Below are positions 5,256 through 5,426 of a stretch of DNA of 5,426 nucleotides, piece by piece (position 1 is the first letter of the stretch; every line of letters starts with the position of its first letter). Both the position numbers and the translations under genes were made by a program. The stretch comes from Synergistaceae bacterium (GTDB taxonomy: Bacteria > Synergistota > Synergistia > Synergistales > Synergistaceae), in NCBI GenBank assembly GCA_031274465.1, contig JAISQC010000191.1, positions 1 to 5,426 of the forward strand, written 5' to 3'. Under the pieces are notes generated by a model. That model did no database searches. It saw only the letters and a program-made list of their open reading frames with translations, and was not told the DNA's origin.

Positions 5256-5426
5256 TCAGTCCCGATCCGGCGTTTCGACGCGGAACACCATCGTAGCGTA
5301 GCTGGTCCCTGACTCGACCCTTTGCCCCATCAGTGAGGAGGAGTCCTCGTGCTCCAGCAGCTCGCCTTTTTTCGCCCCCATATCACGAAGCAGCGCCAGA
5401 ACCAGCGAGGCCGCCCTGCGCGCATC
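5256..5426 (-). CDS. C-terminal end of an unrecognised protein (cut by the window edge)
   Basis: A frame open from the window edge to TGA at 5256-5258 encodes the last 56 residues of a protein. It begins ARRAASLVLALLRDMGAKKG, an amphipathic helix with a basic turn, then an acidic stretch ELLEHEDSSS, and ends ATMVFRVETPDRD, which looks like a terminal beta strand. GC-rich third positions and the lack of stops agree with the coding style of the neighbours. I do not recognise the family. It is on the same strand as the hemerythrin-CheX gene but 159 nt away, with a promoter in between, so it is probably a separate unit. Confidence 0.6.
   Translation of the reverse strand, partial: DARRAASLVLALLRDMGAKKGELLEHEDSSSLMGQRVESGTSYATMVFRVETPDRD

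Noticed and set aside
1..5426. CRISPR array, tRNA, rRNA, insertion sequence or phage genes
   Set aside because: No regularly spaced repeats, cloverleaf-like segments, transposase motifs or terminal repeats were seen on either strand.

Overview
The window is moderately GC-rich bacterial DNA and every gene I can support lies on the minus strand, so transcription runs from the high-coordinate end to the low. The gene set is signal transduction plus housekeeping: a bacteriohemerythrin fused to a CheX phosphatase domain, a soluble hybrid histidine kinase with receiver and Hpt domains, a tiny chemoreceptor-like membrane ORF, a DUF72 protein and QueD. The di-iron oxygen-binding protein and the style of the kinase (tandem HAMP-like segments, no membrane span, acidic helical tail) suggest a free-living or gut-associated anaerobe. 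I lean towards Synergistota or a similar lineage, but this is an impression from protein style and cannot be proved from 5.4 kb.

Layout from high to low coordinates. 5256-5426 is the C-terminal end of an unrecognised gene cut by the window edge. 5097-5255 is an intergenic region with a weak possible terminator, a sigma70-type promoter with an AT palindrome over its -10, and a strong Shine-Dalgarno. 4248-5096 is the hemerythrin-CheX fusion; its real start is the internal ATG at 5096, because GGAGGT lies 6 nt before it. 4143-4247 is a short spacer. 1833-4142 is the hybrid kinase; its open frame has no good start, and a 24-codon segment beginning with ATG at 4185 would join it if one C were removed from a CCC run (+ strand 4114-4116), so a frameshift near the 5' end is suspected. 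1583-1832 is a 250-bp gap holding a perfect GC palindrome, an extended -10 promoter and a 9-bp inverted repeat around that promoter. 1451-1582 is a 43-codon ORF that resembles the first membrane helix of a methyl-accepting chemotaxis protein. 447-1394 is a DUF72 (YecE-like) protein, and 5-385 is QueD.

The hemerythrin-CheX protein and the kinase are adjacent, codirectional and probably cotranscribed. CheX-type domains remove phosphate from receiver aspartates, and the kinase carries a receiver plus Hpt phosphorelay. The simplest hypothesis is an oxygen- or redox-gated phosphatase acting on this relay or on CheY. The downstream MCP-like fragment adds to the chemotaxis flavour but may be a decayed relic. 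QueD and DUF72 look like an unrelated housekeeping tail.
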